NCBI RefSeq assembly: GCF_021026375.1
Contig: NZ_JAJNDB010000003.1
Span: 434,001 to 498,000 of the forward strand
Length of the DNA stretch: 64,000 nucleotides
Origin: Actinomycetospora endophytica
GTDB lineage: Bacteria > Actinomycetota > Actinomycetes > Mycobacteriales > Pseudonocardiaceae
Direction of reading: 5' to 3'
Part shown: positions 26,825 to 37,080 of the stretch, piece after piece
Position numbering within the stretch: the first letter of the stretch is position 1
How the letters are laid out: the number at the start of each line of letters is the position of its first letter
Translations under genes and position numbers: made by a program
The notes under the pieces: generated by a model
Seen by the model: only the letters and a program-made list of their open reading frames with translations
The model's database searches: none
What the model was told of the DNA's origin: nothing

Positions 26825-27880
26825 ATGACGGTGGACCAGGACAAGTTGATGGCGTTCGTCGGGAAGATGGTGACCGACCTGGGGGCCGCGAGCGCGGCCG
26901 GCGGGGTGGTCATCGGGCACCGGCTCGGGCTCTACCGGGCCTTGGCGCAGGGCCCGGCGACCCCGGAGGAGCTCGCGCGGCGCACCGAAACGACCACCCG
27001 CTACGTCGCCGAGTGGCTCGCCGCGCAGGCCGCGAGCGGCTACGTCGGCTACGACGCGGAGGCCGGCACGTTCGCGCTCGACGAGGAACAGGCGTTCGCG
27101 CTCACCGACCCCGACGGCCCGATCTATCTGCCGGGGGCCTTCGTCCTCGCCCTCGGCGCGCTGCGCGCCGAACCGCGGATCACCGAGGCCTTCCGCACCG
27201 GGGGCGGGGTCGGCTGGCACGAGCAGGATCCGGACGTCTTCGACGGCTGCGAGATCTTCTTCCGACCCGGGTACGTCGCGAACCTGACGGCGTCGTGGAT
27301 CCCGGCGCTGACCGGCGTCGAGGAGAAGCTGCGCTCCGGCGCCCACGTCGCGGACGTGGGCTGCGGTCACGGGTCGTCCACCGTGCTGCTGGCGCAGGCC
27401 TACCCGGCGTCGACGATCTCCGGCTCGGACTACCACGACGAGTCCGTCCAGATCGCGCGCAAGCGTGCCGCCGAGGCCGGCGTCGCGGACCGGACCAGCT
27501 TCGAGGTGGCCTCGGCCACGTCGTTCTCCGGCCGGGACCTCGACCTCGTGACTTCCTTCGACTGCCTGCACGACATGGGCGATCCGCTCGGAGCGGCGCG
27601 CCATGTCCGCGAGTCGCTGGCGCCGGACGGGACCTGGATGGTCGTCGAGCCCCGCGCCGGGGACACGCTCGCCGAGAACCTGAACCCGGTCGGCCGGCTC
27701 TACTACGCCCTGTCCACGTTCCTGTGCGTGCCCAACGGCCGGTCCCAGCCCGGCGGCTACAGCCTCGGCGCGCAGGCTGGCCCGGCGGCGATCCGCCAGA
27801 TCGCCACCGATGCCGGGTTCACCCGGTTCCGGCAGGCCACCGAGACGCCGTTCAACCTCGTCTACGAGCTCCGGCCGTAG
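26825..27880 (+). CDS. Class I SAM methyltransferase with winged-helix N-terminus
   Basis: A 351-residue protein resembling the Rv2258c-type methyltransferases. An N-terminal winged-helix dimerisation domain (ATPEELARRTETTTRYVAEW) is followed by a Rossmann SAM-binding domain with motif I VADVGCGHGSS, an acidic motif II (ISGSDYHDES) and a later SFDCLHDMGDP segment. It transfers a methyl group to a small molecule. GAGGAGG precedes the ATG at 26825. It lies between the BTAD regulator and the hydrolase/glycosyltransferase fusion, suggesting it modifies the same product. Substrate unknown. Confidence 0.88.
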   Translation: MTVDQDKLMAFVGKMVTDLGAASAAGGVVIGHRLGLYRALAQGPATPEELARRTETTTRYVAEWLAAQAASGYVGYDAEAGTFALDEEQAFALTDPDGPIYLPGAFVLALGALRAEPRITEAFRTGGGVGWHEQDPDVFDGCEIFFRPGYVANLTASWIPALTGVEEKLRSGAHVADVGCGHGSSTVLLAQAYPASTISGSDYHDESVQIARKRAAEAGVADRTSFEVASATSFSGRDLDLVTSFDCLHDMGDPLGAARHVRESLAPDGTWMVVEPRAGDTLAENLNPVGRLYYALSTFLCVPNGRSQPGGYSLGAQAGPAAIRQIATDAGFTRFRQATETPFNLVYELRP

Positions 27881-27905
27881 CGCCCGCGGAAGGGGGGTGG
27901 GGTCA

Positions 27906-29996
27906 GTGCGCGCACGGGAGCCCGACGAGGTCGGGACCATCGAACGGGGCGGGGTGCGGGTCGGCTACGAGGTGTTCGCCGGGCCCGCGGGGGCGCCCAC
28001 CGTGCTGCTCCTGACCTCGTGGGCGATCGTGCACATGCGGCAGTGGAAGTCCCAGGTCCCGTTCCTGGCCCGGGAGTTCCGCGTCGTCACGCTGGAAGGA
28101 CGGGGAAACGGCGCGGCCGACCGTCCCGCGGACCCGGCGGCCTACCTGGACCGGGAGGCCGTCGGGGACGCGGTGGCGGTGTTGGACGCGACCGGCACCG
28201 AGCGGGTCGTCGCGATCGGGCTCTCGCTCGGTGCGCGGCGGGCGCTCCAGCTCGCCGCGTGGCACCCCGAGCGGGTCGCCGGGGTGGTCGCGATCGGGAC
28301 GGCGCTGCCCTGGCCGCTGCCGCCCGGGTTCGACGACGTCCGTGCCTCCCACGAGGGGTGGGAGAAGGCCAACCGCCACTACTGGAAGGCCGACTACCGG
28401 GGCTGGGTCGAGTTCTTCATGTCCCAGGTCGTCCACGAGCCGCACTCGTCGAAGCAGTGGGAGGACCTCGTCGGGTGGGGTCTGGACACCGACGGGGAGA
28501 CCCTGGCCGGCACCGTCGCGGGGGTGGGCGAGCCGACGGCCGCCGACGCGGAGGAGATCTGCCGGGCGGTGCGCTGCCCGGTCCTCGTCGTACACGGTGA
28601 CGCGGACGCGGTCACCCCGTACCCGAACGGCGTCGCCATCGCGGAGTGGACCGGCGGGTCCCTGGTGACGATCCCGGGCGGCGGGCACGCGCCCACCGTC
28701 CGGGAACCGGTGAAGGTCAACCTGCTGCTGCGGGAGTTCCTGCGCTCGGTGACCGGGCCGCGCCCGGCATCCGTGAGCTGGACACCCGCCCGCTCCCGGC
28801 CCCACCGGGTGCTGTTCGTCAGCTCGCCGATCGGGCTGGGTCACGCCCGCCGCGACGTCGCGATCGCCCGGGAGCTCCGGCGCCGTCGTCCGGACGTCGG
28901 GATCGACTGGCTGGCCCAGCATCCCGTCACCACGCTCCTGCGGGCGGACGGGTCGCGCGTCCATCCGGCGAGCTCGCTGCTGGCCGGGGAGAGCGCTCAC
29001 ATCGAGGCCGAGGCCGGCGAGCACGACCTCCACGCGTTCCGGGCGATCCGGCGGATGGACGAGATCCTGCTGGCGAACTTCCACGTCTTCGCCGACGTCG
29101 TCGACGCCGGGCAGTACGACCTCGTCGTCGCCGACGAAGGCTGGGAGATCGACCACTTCCTGCACGAGAACCCTGAGCTCAAGCGCACGCCGTACGCCTG
29201 GCTCACCGATTTCGTGGGGTGGCTCCCGATGCCCGACGGCGGGCGCGAGGAGGAGGCGCTGACGGCGGACTACAACGCCGAGATGATCGAGCACGTCGCC
29301 CGGTATCCGCGGCTGCGGGACCGTTCGATCTTCGTCGGGGGCCCGGAGGACCTGGTGACCCGGCCGCTCGGGCCCGGCCTGCCGACCGTCCGCGACTGGA
29401 CGTGCGAGCACTTCGCGTTCAGCGGCTGGGTCGCCACGGGCGGCCCGCCCCGCGACCGGGACGAGCTGCGCGCCGAGCTCGGATGGCGGCCCGGTGAGCG
29501 GGTCTGTCTGGTCAGCGTCGGTGGCTCGGGGGTGGGCCGGCCGCTGCTCGAGCTGGTGGGGGCCTGCTACCCGCTGCTCGCCGAGCAGGTGGCCGGCCTG
29601 CGGATGATCGCCGTGGCCGGGCCTCGCATCGACCCGGCCTCGCTGCTCGTGCCCGACGGCGTCGAGGTCCGTGGGCACGTGCCCGACCTCGAACGCGAGC
29701 TCACCGCCTGCGACGTCGCCGTCGTGCAGGGCGGGCTGACCACCACGATGGAGCTCGCCGTGGCCGGTCGCCCGTTCCTGTACTTCCCGCTCGCCCACCA
29801 CTTCGAGCAGCAGTTCCACGTGCCGCACCGGCTGTCGCGGCTCGGAGCCGGCCGGCGGATGGAGTACGCGGACGCCACCGCCGAATCGGTCGCCGCGGCG
29901 GTCGTCGAGCTGCTCGGGCGGCCGGTGCACCCGGTGTCCACGGGGCCCGACGGTGCTGGACGGGCGGCCGACCTGCTCCTGCCCCTCCTGGGATGA
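27906..29996 (+). CDS. Alpha/beta hydrolase fused to GT-B glycosyltransferase
   Basis: A 696-residue two-domain protein. Residues about 1-285 form an alpha/beta hydrolase with nucleophile motif GLSLG (Ser107), the acid in VVHGDADAVTPY and the base in PGGGHAPT. From about residue 298 (HRVLFVSSPIGLGHARRDVA) a GT-B-type glycosyltransferase follows; its C-terminal half has VQGGLTTTMELAVAGRPFLY, the donor-site region of UGT/MurG-like enzymes. The linker is short and Pro/Arg-rich, with no stop, so this is a true fusion. The GTG at 27906 follows an AAGGGGGG site. Hydrolysis and glycosylation of one metabolite, perhaps for resistance or activation, is inferred. Confidence 0.85.
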   Translation: MRAREPDEVGTIERGGVRVGYEVFAGPAGAPTVLLLTSWAIVHMRQWKSQVPFLAREFRVVTLEGRGNGAADRPADPAAYLDREAVGDAVAVLDATGTERVVAIGLSLGARRALQLAAWHPERVAGVVAIGTALPWPLPPGFDDVRASHEGWEKANRHYWKADYRGWVEFFMSQVVHEPHSSKQWEDLVGWGLDTDGETLAGTVAGVGEPTAADAEEICRAVRCPVLVVHGDADAVTPYPNGVAIAEWTGGSLVTIPGGGHAPTVREPVKVNLLLREFLRSVTGPRPASVSWTPARSRPHRVLFVSSPIGLGHARRDVAIARELRRRRPDVGIDWLAQHPVTTLLRADGSRVHPASSLLAGESAHIEAEAGEHDLHAFRAIRRMDEILLANFHVFADVVDAGQYDLVVADEGWEIDHFLHENPELKRTPYAWLTDFVGWLPMPDGGREEEALTADYNAEMIEHVARYPRLRDRSIFVGGPEDLVTRPLGPGLPTVRDWTCEHFAFSGWVATGGPPRDRDELRAELGWRPGERVCLVSVGGSGVGRPLLELVGACYPLLAEQVAGLRMIAVAGPRIDPASLLVPDGVEVRGHVPDLERELTACDVAVVQGGLTTTMELAVAGRPFLYFPLAHHFEQQFHVPHRLSRLGAGRRMEYADATAESVAAAVVELLGRPVHPVSTGPDGAGRAADLLLPLLG

Positions 29997-30005
29997 GGCG
30001 CTGCG

Positions 30006-30263
30006 ATGGCCACGATCCACGTTCCGCCGCCGCCACCCCGCATCGACGGGAATGCCCCGGTCCTCGCGCCGCACGAGAAGTCACGGCTGCGGGCGGCCGC
30101 TCACCACGCCCGGCGCGCCCTGCCCGGGCCGGTCGGCGACCTGGTCTCCCGCGAGCTGGTCGCCTACGCCGACTTCGGCCACCGGATGACCGTCGACAGC
30201 CTCATCCACCGCCTCGCCGCGGACGTGCTGGCGAGGCCCACCCTCCGTCCGGACCAGGGCTGA
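30006..30263 (+). CDS. Small conserved hypothetical protein (85 aa)
   Basis: An 85-residue soluble protein with a Pro-rich start (VPPPPPRIDG) and a helical body containing LAPHEKSRLRAAAHHARRA and VGDLVSRELVAYADFGHRM. It begins 9 bp after the fusion gene and is likely co-transcribed. Its 3' end overlaps the convergent coxE-like gene by 62 bp. I have an impression of similar small actinobacterial proteins, but no function is known to me. Confidence 0.7.
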   Translation: MATIHVPPPPPRIDGNAPVLAPHEKSRLRAAAHHARRALPGPVGDLVSRELVAYADFGHRMTVDSLIHRLAADVLARPTLRPDQG

Positions 30264-31422
30264 CGTCGGCGAGGGCGTCCAGCAGATCATCGAGGGCGTC
30301 CAGGCTGTGGGCGCTGACGACGGCGTCACAGTACGGCCACGCCGCCGCCATCCCGCCCGCGAGGGGCCGGTAGTGGGGGCTCGCCGTCCTGGGGTTCGCC
30401 CACACCACCCGGTGCGCGACCCGGGACAGCCGCTCCATCGCGGCCGCCAGCCGCGCCGGGTCGCCGGTGTCCCAGCCGTCGGAGATCACCAGCACGACGG
30501 CGCCGCGGGCCATCCCCCGCCGCCCCTGGACGTCGGTGAACCGGGCGATCGCGTCGCCGATGCGGCTGCCGCCGGCCCAGTCCACGCAGCGCCGCACCGC
30601 GCGGTCGATCGCGACCTGCGGCTGCTGACGGGCCATCACCGACGTGAGCCGGGTCAGCCGGGTGGCGAAGCCGAACACCTCGGCACGGCTGCCACCCGAC
30701 GCGCACCAGAGCAGCTGGAGCAGCGCCCGGGCGTACGGCTCCATCGACCCGGAGACGTCGCAGAGGACGACGAGACGCCGCGGACGGGTGCGTCGGGCGC
30801 GATGGACGATCCGTGTCGGGTGCCCACTGGTCCCGCGCGCGGCCCGCAGCGTCGCCCTCAGATCCACGCGGTCACCGTGCGGGGACGGGCGGAACCGGCG
30901 GGTGCGTCGCGGCGGTGTCGCCACGCGCAGCCGGCGCATCGCGTCCGCGAGGGCCAGCAGCTCGGCCGGTGAGAGCGACGCGAAGTCCCGGTCGTGCAGC
31001 GGCTCCGGCCGTTCGGCGGCGCTCGCGACCCCGGCGACCGGAACCTCCCGCGCGTTCCCCCCGCCCCCGACGTCGTCGTCGGCGCTTGCCGAGGAACCAC
31101 CCGACGCGGCCGGCGTCGTGGACATCTGCGTCTCGACGCCGAGGGGCGGCGCGGACGGGTCGCCCCGCTGCTCGGCCGGGTCGACGATCCCGGAGAACGT
31201 CGCGGCGAAGACGGCGTCGAAGGTCCCGATCTGCGCCGGGTCCGAGACCAGCGTGGCGAGACCCGCCTGGCGCAGCGACCGCTGGGTCTCGGGCCGGATC
31301 AGCAGGACCGCCCGCGCGAACCGCTCGGCCCGTTCGGGCGTCACGGGCAGGCCGGCCTCATGCAGCGCGGCCGCGAACCCGGCCGCGAGGGTGGCGACAT
31401 CGGGTGCGGCCGTCACGATCAC
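30202..31422 (-). CDS. coxE: VWA-domain protein, CoxE-like CO dehydrogenase maturation factor
   Basis: A 406-residue protein: a helical N-terminal part, a Ser/Asp/Gly-rich linker near residues 95-130, then a VWA domain with the MIDAS motif DVSGSMEPY and the later ISDGWDTGDP. This matches CoxE-type (DUF58/VWA) proteins that act with the CoxD ATPase in building the copper-sulfur-molybdenum active site of CO dehydrogenase. It starts in a GTGA overlap with coxD. It is the last gene of the minus-strand cox cluster; its end overlaps the convergent small gene. Role by family and context. Confidence 0.85.
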   Translation of the reverse strand: MIVTAAPDVATLAAGFAAALHEAGLPVTPERAERFARAVLLIRPETQRSLRQAGLATLVSDPAQIGTFDAVFAATFSGIVDPAEQRGDPSAPPLGVETQMSTTPAASGGSSASADDDVGGGGNAREVPVAGVASAAERPEPLHDRDFASLSPAELLALADAMRRLRVATPPRRTRRFRPSPHGDRVDLRATLRAARGTSGHPTRIVHRARRTRPRRLVVLCDVSGSMEPYARALLQLLWCASGGSRAEVFGFATRLTRLTSVMARQQPQVAIDRAVRRCVDWAGGSRIGDAIARFTDVQGRRGMARGAVVLVISDGWDTGDPARLAAAMERLSRVAHRVVWANPRTASPHYRPLAGGMAAAWPYCDAVVSAHSLDALDDLLDALADVSPGPDGGWASPARPRRGGG

Positions 31423-32303
31423 CGCCCGCCGACGACCGCGTCGAGCGCCGACCGCGCGAGCTGCTGGTCCTCGTCGTACTTCAGCACCGCCCCCAGGGAG
31501 CGCTCGGCCGCGGCGACGTCGAGGAGATCGACGCCGAGCGCCACCAGCGCGCCCGTCCAGTGGATCGCCTCGGCGACCCCGGGCGGCTTGATCAGCTCGA
31601 GGCCCCGCAGCCGGGACACGGCGTGGGCGACCTGGTCGGCGAGGACGTCGCCCGCCTGCGGTACCCGACCCCGGATGATCGCCTCCACCCGCGCCGCCTC
31701 CGGATAGCGGATCCAGGCGTAGAGGCAGCGACGCTTGAGGGCGTCGTGCAGGTCGCGGGTGCGGTTCGAGGTGAGGACCGTGATCGGCGGGACGAGCGCA
31801 CGGCGGGTACCCAGCTCGGGGATCGTCACGGCCGCCTCGGCGAGCACCTCGAACAGGTAGGCCTCGAACTCGTCGTCGGCGCGGTCGATCTCGTCGACGA
31901 GGAGCACCGCGGGCCGGGGTCCGGGATGGCGCAGCGCCGCGAGCAACGGGCGTTCCAGCAGGTAGTCGTCGGTGAACAGGTCGGCGTCGCGCAGGGTCTC
32001 GCCGCGGCTCTCGGCCAGCCGGATCGCGAGCAGCTGGCGCGGGTAGTTCCACTCGTAGATCGCCTCGGACGCGGTGAGCCCCTCGTAGCACTGCAGCCGC
32101 AGCAACGGGGTGTCGAGCGCGGCGGCGAGCGAGACGGCGGCCTGCGTCTTCCCGACGCCGGGCTCGCCCTCCAGCAGGATGGGCTGACGCATCGCGGTGG
32201 CCAGGAACAGCGCCGTCGCCAGCGACTCGTCGGCGAGGTAGCCACGGCCGGACAGGGCCTCCTGCACCGTCGCGACGTCCGGGAACTCCGCGGGGGCCGT
32301 CAC
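31419..32303 (-). CDS. coxD: MoxR-type AAA+ ATPase, CoxD-like
   Basis: A 294-residue AAA+ ATPase of the MoxR class: Walker A GEPGVGKT near residue 47, Walker B VLLVDEIDRAD, sensor TSNRTRDL, and the family's LQCYEGLTASEAIYEWNY segment. CoxD-type proteins use ATP to mature the CO dehydrogenase active site, with CoxE and CoxF. It is coupled to coxF upstream and coxE downstream by GTGA overlaps. An alternative is a generic MoxR chaperone, but the location in the cox cluster makes CoxD the best call. Confidence 0.9.
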   Translation of the reverse strand: MTAPAEFPDVATVQEALSGRGYLADESLATALFLATAMRQPILLEGEPGVGKTQAAVSLAAALDTPLLRLQCYEGLTASEAIYEWNYPRQLLAIRLAESRGETLRDADLFTDDYLLERPLLAALRHPGPRPAVLLVDEIDRADDEFEAYLFEVLAEAAVTIPELGTRRALVPPITVLTSNRTRDLHDALKRRCLYAWIRYPEAARVEAIIRGRVPQAGDVLADQVAHAVSRLRGLELIKPPGVAEAIHWTGALVALGVDLLDVAAAERSLGAVLKYDEDQQLARSALDAVVGGR

Positions 32304-33244
32304 GAAGCCGCCGCAGGATCGCCGGACGGAGCCAGGAACGCCTGCCGGCAGCCGACCCCGCAGAACCAGTGGGTCACCCCGTCGACGACCGCCGACGAAC
32401 TGGCGGGCACGCAGGCCACCGTCATGCCGCAGACCGGGTCGACCGCCTGCGAGGCGTCCGGCGCGGGCGCCGCACCCACGACGGTGGAGACCGGCCACAC
32501 GCGGTGGCTCCGTGTCGCCACGATCTCGGCGTAGATCGAGAGCGCGACCTCGGACGGCGAGCGGGCGCCGATGTCGAGACCGGCGGGCGTGTGGACCCGC
32601 TCCCGGTCCCCGTCGTCGAGCCCGTCGAGCACGGCGGCCCCGCGGCGCCGGCTCGCGAGCAGCGCGACGTAGGGCACGCCCGCGCGCAGGGCCCGTGTCA
32701 GGAGCGGCTCCTCCTGCCGTCCGTGCGAGGCGACGATGACGGCGGCCGCGTCGGCCGGGACCGTCCCGTCGTCGACCGGATCCACGCCGCTCGCCAGATG
32801 AACGTCGTAGTCGAGCGCGGCACCGAGCGACGCGAGGGCCCGCGCGACCGGGCCGTCACCGAGGACCACGACCACCGTCGGCGGGACCATCGCCTCGAGG
32901 AAGATCTCCAGCGTGCCCCCGGAGAGGCAGGGGTTGTCGACGGTGATCACCCCGTCGACGGCCGGCGTGACCTCGCCGCCGGCCGACGGTGTGATCCGCA
33001 GCAGCGTGGAGGTGCCGTCGCGCAGCAGCCGCAGCCCTTCGATCCGGACCGTCGACTCGGCGCAGGAGCCCCCGACGAAGCCCTCGACGGTGCCGTCGGG
33101 CAGCACCACCGCCCGATCGCCGGGCCGGGCGCTGGTGGGGCGCTCGGCCCGGACGACCGTCGCGAGCACGAACGGGGTCCGGTCGCTGCGCAGGTGGTCG
33201 ACCCGGGTGAGCAGATCCGTCGGCGGGACGGCGGGCGCGCTCAC
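32300..33244 (-). CDS. coxF: XdhC/CoxF-family maturation protein with C-terminal YHS domain
   Basis: A 314-residue protein. The N-terminal XdhC half shows PGDRAVVLPDGTVEGFVGGS followed by Cys, and the Rossmann half has VVVLGDGPVARALASLGAAL. XdhC-family proteins bind or hand over the molybdenum cofactor; CoxF helps finish the CO dehydrogenase active site. Unusually, the last about 45 residues form a YHS-type metal-binding domain (DPVCGMTVACV and HWFCGVGCRQAF). YHS domains occur in copper-handling proteins, and CO dehydrogenase needs Cu, so copper delivery is an attractive inference. Overlaps coxL and coxD by 4 bp each. Confidence 0.88.
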   Translation of the reverse strand: MSAPAVPPTDLLTRVDHLRSDRTPFVLATVVRAERPTSARPGDRAVVLPDGTVEGFVGGSCAESTVRIEGLRLLRDGTSTLLRITPSAGGEVTPAVDGVITVDNPCLSGGTLEIFLEAMVPPTVVVVLGDGPVARALASLGAALDYDVHLASGVDPVDDGTVPADAAAVIVASHGRQEEPLLTRALRAGVPYVALLASRRRGAAVLDGLDDGDRERVHTPAGLDIGARSPSEVALSIYAEIVATRSHRVWPVSTVVGAAPAPDASQAVDPVCGMTVACVPASSSAVVDGVTHWFCGVGCRQAFLAPSGDPAAAS

Positions 33245-35687
33245 GTGATCCCGAGATCGGGACGCAGCGGATTGCCCTGGGCGGCGCACCACACGGCCGC
33301 CGGGGTGAGCGGCATGTCCGCGTGGCGGACGTCGTAGGGGGCGAGCGCGTCGATCACCGCGTTCACGACGGCGGGTGGCGAACCCACCGTCGCCGACTCC
33401 CCCACGCCCTTGGCGCCGATCGGGTGGTGCGGCGAGGGAGTGACCGTCTCCCCCAGTTCCCAGGACGGGCACTCCAGCGACGTCGGCAGCAGGTAGTCCA
33501 TCATCGAGCCGCCGAGACAGTTGCCGTCGAGGTCGAACGCGATGCACTGCATCAGCGCCATCCCGACGCCGTCGGCGAGCCCGCCGTGCACCTGCCCCTC
33601 GACGATCATCGGGTTGATCCGGACCCCGCAGTCGTCGACGGCGACGAAGCGCCGGACGTCGACCGCGCCGGTGCCCGGGTCGACCTCGACGAGGCAGACG
33701 TACGCGCCGCAGGGGTAGGTCAGGTTGGGCGGGTTGTAGACGCAGGTCGCGTCCAGGTGGCCCTCGACGCCGTCGGGCAGCTCCAGGTTGGAGTGCGCGG
33801 CCATGGCGATGTCGGCCATCGAGCGGGACGCGTCCGGGTCGCCGGCGACCTGCCAGCGGCCGTCGTTCCACTCCAGGTCGTCGGCCGAGACCTCCATCAT
33901 CGCCGCCGCGACGATCTTCGCCCGCTCCCGGACCTTCCGGGCGACCATCGCCGTCGCGGCCCCGGACACCGGCGTCGAGCGGGATCCGTAGGTGCCGAGC
34001 CCGAACGGGGTCTGGTCGGTGTCGCCGTGCACGACGTCGATGTCGTCCGGCGAGATGCCGAGCTCCTGCGCGACGATCTGCGCGAACGTCGTCTCGTGGC
34101 CCTGCCCCTGGCTCTGGCAGGAGACCCGCAGCACCGCCTTCCCGGTGGGATGGACCCGCAGTTCGGCGCCGTCGGCCATGCCCAGCCCGAGGATGTCCAT
34201 GGACCGGCGCGGGCCGGCCCCGACCGCCTCGGTGAAGAAGCTCAGCCCGATCCCCATCAGGGACACCGGCTCACCCGCCTCGAACCGGCGACGACGGTCG
34301 GCCTGCTCGGCACGCAGCTCGGCATAGCCCGCCTTGTCCAGCGCGACCTGGAGGGTGTGCGGGTAGTCGCCCGAGTCGTACTCCCAGCCGGTCTTGGACT
34401 GGTACGGGAACTGCTCGGGCCGCAGCAGGTTGCGCATCCGCAGCTCGGCCGGGTCGATCCCGAGATCGTGCGCGACGACGTCGACCATGCGCTCGATGAG
34501 GTAGACGGCCTCGGTGATGCGGAACGAGCAGGCGTAGGCGACCCCGCCGGAGGCCTTGTTGGTATAGACGCCCGTGACGGCGCAATGGGCCGCCTCGAGG
34601 TCGTAGGAGCCGGTGAACACGCCGAAGAAGCCGGCCGGGAACGCCGTCGGCTGGGCGGTGGCGTCGAACGCGCCGTGGTCGGCGAGCACGTGGACGCGCA
34701 CCCCGCGGATGCGGCCGTCACGGGTGACCGCCACCTCGCCGCGCATGTGGTAATCGCGGGCGAAGGAGGTGCTCATGAGGTTCTCCGAGCGGTCCTCCAT
34801 CCACTTCACCGGAGTGCCGGTGACGATCGAGGCCACCACCGCGCAGACGTAGCCGGGGTAGATGCCGACCTTGTTGCCGAAGCCGCCGCCGATGTCCGGC
34901 GAGATGATGCGGATCTTGTGCTCGGGCAGGCCCGCGACCAGCGCGTAGAGCGTGCGGTGGGCGTGCGGGGCCTGCGTCGTCGTCCAGAGGGTGAGCTTCC
35001 CGGTGACGGGGTCCATGTCGGCGATCGCGCCGCACGTCTCCAGCGGGGCGGGGTGCACCCTCGGGTAGATCATGTCCTGCACGACGACGAGCTGGTCATC
35101 GGCCGCCTCGGCGTCGGCGAAGACCGCGTCGGTCGCGGCGCGGTCGCCGGACTCCCAGTCGAAGATGTGGTTGTCGGCCTTGCCGTCCTTGTCGGTGCGG
35201 ATCACCGGGGCGTCCGGGTCGAGCGCCCGCTTCGCGTCGATCACGGGGTCCAGCGGCTCGTACTCGACGTCGATCAGGGCGAGGGCGTCCCGGGCAGCGT
35301 ACCGGTCGTCGGCGACGACGAACGCGACCTCCTGGCCCTGGAAGCGCACCTTGTCGGTGGCCAGCACGGCCTGGGTGTCGTGCGAGAGGGTCGGCATCCA
35401 GGCCAGGCCGAGCCCGGCGAGGGTCTCGCCGGTGATGACGGCGTGGACCTTCGGGTGCGCCTCCGCCGCGCTGGTGTCGATGCTGAGGATGCGGGCGTGG
35501 GCCAGCGGGCTGCGCAGGACGGCGCCGTGCAGCATCCCGGGCAGCACGACGTCGTCGACGTACTGGCCGCGGCCGCGGATGAAGCGGGCGTCCTCCTTGC
35601 GCTTCATCGCCCCGTAGCCGCGCGGGGTCTCGTCGGCGGCGTGGATCTGGACCGACGGGTCCTGGACGCCGGGCTCTCCGACGGCGG

Positions 35688-35691
<4 letters not shown>
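33241..35691 (-). CDS. coxL: Form I aerobic CO dehydrogenase large subunit
   Basis: An 816-residue molybdenum hydroxylase large subunit. The loop VAYACSFR (residues 384-391, Cys at 388) is the AYxCSFR signature that separates true form I CO dehydrogenases from form II homologues; the Cys binds the Cu-S-Mo centre. A catalytic Glu is present in GVGESATVGSPP. It oxidises CO to CO2, feeding electrons through CoxS and CoxM to the respiratory chain. Length is close to the about 809 residues of the Oligotropha enzyme. The ATG overlaps the coxS stop (ATGA). Cytoplasmic or membrane-associated; high confidence. Confidence 0.97.
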
Positions 35692-36203
<512 letters not shown>

Positions 36204-36204
36204 G

Positions 36205-37080
36205 TCAGGCCTCTTCCCCTCGGCTGCGGCGTGCTGCCCGGCGCAGCACGCGGGTCGTGAGCTCGCCGGCGAGGTGGCGCTTGTAGTCCACCGGGCCGCG
36301 CTGGTCGGCGCTGGGCGAGCAGTGCCGGGCGGCGAGGCGTCCGGCCTCGACGAACGCGTCGTCGGTCGCCGGTCCCCCGCGCAGGAGGTCCTCCGCCTCC
36401 GGCGCCACGAAGTGCGACGCGCCGACGGCCGAGAGCCCGATGCCGACCTCGGCGACGGTGTCGCCGTCGAGCCGGAGCATCGCGCCCGCGGCGGCGACCG
36501 CCCAGTCCCCGGCGCGGCGCTCGAGCTTCGCGTAGGCGCTGCTCGACCCGGCGAGGATCGGGACCTCGACCGCGACGAGCAACTCCTCGTGCTCCACCGC
36601 GGTCTCGTAGGGGCCCCGGTGGAACTCCCGCACCGGCACCTGCCGCTCGCCGTCGGCACCCCGGATGACCGCCGTGGCCCGCATCGCCGAGAACGCGGCG
36701 GAGAGGTCCTCCGACGGGTCGGCCTGGCACAGCGAGCCGCCGACGGTGCCGCGGTTGCGCACGACGGGGTCGGCGATCACCCGCTCGGCGTCGGTGAGGA
36801 TCGGGAAGTGCTCGGCGATCACCGGGGAGGCCAGCAGGGCGCTGTGGCGGACCATCGCGCCGATCCGCACCCGGTCGGACTCCACGGCGATCACGGCCAG
36901 GTCGTCGAGTCCGTTGATGTCGATCAGCGTCTCCGGCTCGGCCAGCCGCAGCTTCATCATCGGCAGCAGGCTGTGCCCGCCCGCGACGAGGAACGACTCC
37001 GGTCCGTGCCTGGTCAGCAGTGCGATCGCGTCGTCGACGCTCGTCGCCTTGAAGTACTCGAACTGGGCGGGAACCTGCAT
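36205..37080 (-). CDS. coxM: CO dehydrogenase medium FAD-binding subunit
   Basis: A 291-residue FAD subunit of the molybdenum hydroxylase family. FAD-binding signatures are VAGGHSLLPMMKLRL and TVGGSLCQADPSED. It delivers electrons from CoxS to quinone or another acceptor. The ATG at 37080 follows a GGAGG site five bases upstream. First gene of the six-gene cox cluster (M, S, L, F, D, E), divergent from a LysR regulator. Confidence 0.96.
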   Translation of the reverse strand: MQVPAQFEYFKATSVDDAIALLTRHGPESFLVAGGHSLLPMMKLRLAEPETLIDINGLDDLAVIAVESDRVRIGAMVRHSALLASPVIAEHFPILTDAERVIADPVVRNRGTVGGSLCQADPSEDLSAAFSAMRATAVIRGADGERQVPVREFHRGPYETAVEHEELLVAVEVPILAGSSSAYAKLERRAGDWAVAAAGAMLRLDGDTVAEVGIGLSAVGASHFVAPEAEDLLRGGPATDDAFVEAGRLAARHCSPSADQRGPVDYKRHLAGELTTRVLRRAARRSRGEEA

